64,000 bases of DNA, taken from the NCBI GenBank assembly GCA_008921705.1, contig VFFE01009168.1:59517-123516 (forward strand), given 5' to 3'. The position numbers and the translations under genes are program-made. Origin of the DNA: Burhinus oedicnemus. Lineage: Eukaryota > Chordata > Aves > Charadriiformes > Burhinidae. The notes below the pieces were generated by a model, which saw nothing but the letters and a program-made list of their open reading frames with translations, had not been told where the DNA came from and searched no databases. Below are positions 63,701 through 64,000 of this stretch, piece by piece (position 1 is the first letter of the stretch; the number at the start of each line of letters is the position of its first letter).

Positions 63701-64000
63701 GCCAAATTGTAACAGCATCAACACCAAACACAACACCAAAGCAGCCCATCTTTGCTTCTTTGCTTAGAAACCAGCCTCCACTAAACAGACCTCACCTACA
63801 GGTCCCTTCCTTTTCCCAAAGGATGTCTTTACCATTCAAAGAGTCATCACCCAAGACCCATCAAAACCAGTTACCTACATTCCCGTGTCTAGCCCAGCTA
63901 CCCTGTGCTCACAGCTGCAGTTACCAGTGCTGCAGGTATCTCTGCCAGCTTACATATGACTGATGGGACTCACAGCTCTTCCAGACCCTTTCTGTAAGCT

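Larger units (their letters stand above)
55900..64000. other. upstream flank of TBCEL, no gene recognised
   Basis: Eight kilobases without a coding exon that I can recognise on either strand. Open frames are short and without family motifs. It contains MIR-like remnants (below), a poly-A run at about 62,957-62,972 and a C run at 62,810-62,819. By human gene order the next gene this way would be GRIK4, but no ionotropic glutamate receptor motif is seen. Confidence 0.55.

Noticed and set aside
56000..64000. 3' end of GRIK4 expected by human gene order
   Set aside because: No glutamate-receptor transmembrane or C-terminal motif was found on either strand; it is probably outside the window.

Overview
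The window is vertebrate nuclear DNA, most likely from a bird. The clearest sign is a CR1 LINE 3' end whose tail repeats ATTCTATG/ATTCTATGATTC (about 30.89-31.14 kb). Compact introns and a sharp GC-rich 5' CpG island fit this. Nothing bacterial, viral or organellar is present. Two protein genes are recognised by reading spliced exons. Both lie on the minus strand, in the order TBCEL then TECTA, as I recall for human chromosome 11q23.

Region 205-26,982 carries TECTA (alpha-tectorin, the main non-collagenous glycoprotein of the tectorial membrane of the inner ear). I could place 22 consecutive coding exons, from the initiator Met at 26,981 to the EGF-like exon ending at 205. All are bounded by GT/AG and keep one reading frame for 2,130 codons. 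The last, GPI-signal-encoding exon is not seen and should lie beyond base 1. The exon layout follows the domains: signal peptide, NIDO, VWC-like module, four VWD/C8 units separated by TIL modules, ZP domain, an RRKR processing site, and EGF-like module.

Region 26,985-35,521 is the gap between the genes. It holds the 5' flank of TECTA (with a possible non-coding first exon near 27.49 kb), a young CR1 fragment and probably the 3' UTR of TBCEL. Region 35,522-55,560 is TBCEL (tubulin-folding-cofactor-E-like), complete: seven coding exons give a 424-residue protein plus a non-coding first exon in a CpG island at about 55.1-55.9 kb. The island contains an RFX X-box-like palindrome, a perfect CRE, two TCACGTGA E-boxes and an ETS core. 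TBCEL introns hold old repeats: an approximately 1.2-kb decayed CR1-type LINE, a MIR-like SINE and an L3/CR1-type 3' tail.

Region 55.9-64 kb is upstream of TBCEL. No coding exon is recognised there, only MIR-like remnants and simple sequence. In human this side leads to GRIK4, which would be outside the window. The genes do not form a pathway: TBCEL destabilises tubulin in the cytoplasm, while TECTA is secreted/GPI-linked extracellular matrix. The most interesting structural observation is that TBCEL coding exon 7 and the first TECTA coding exon are phase-compatible, so an in-frame read-through mRNA is possible. I found no previously undescribed system.
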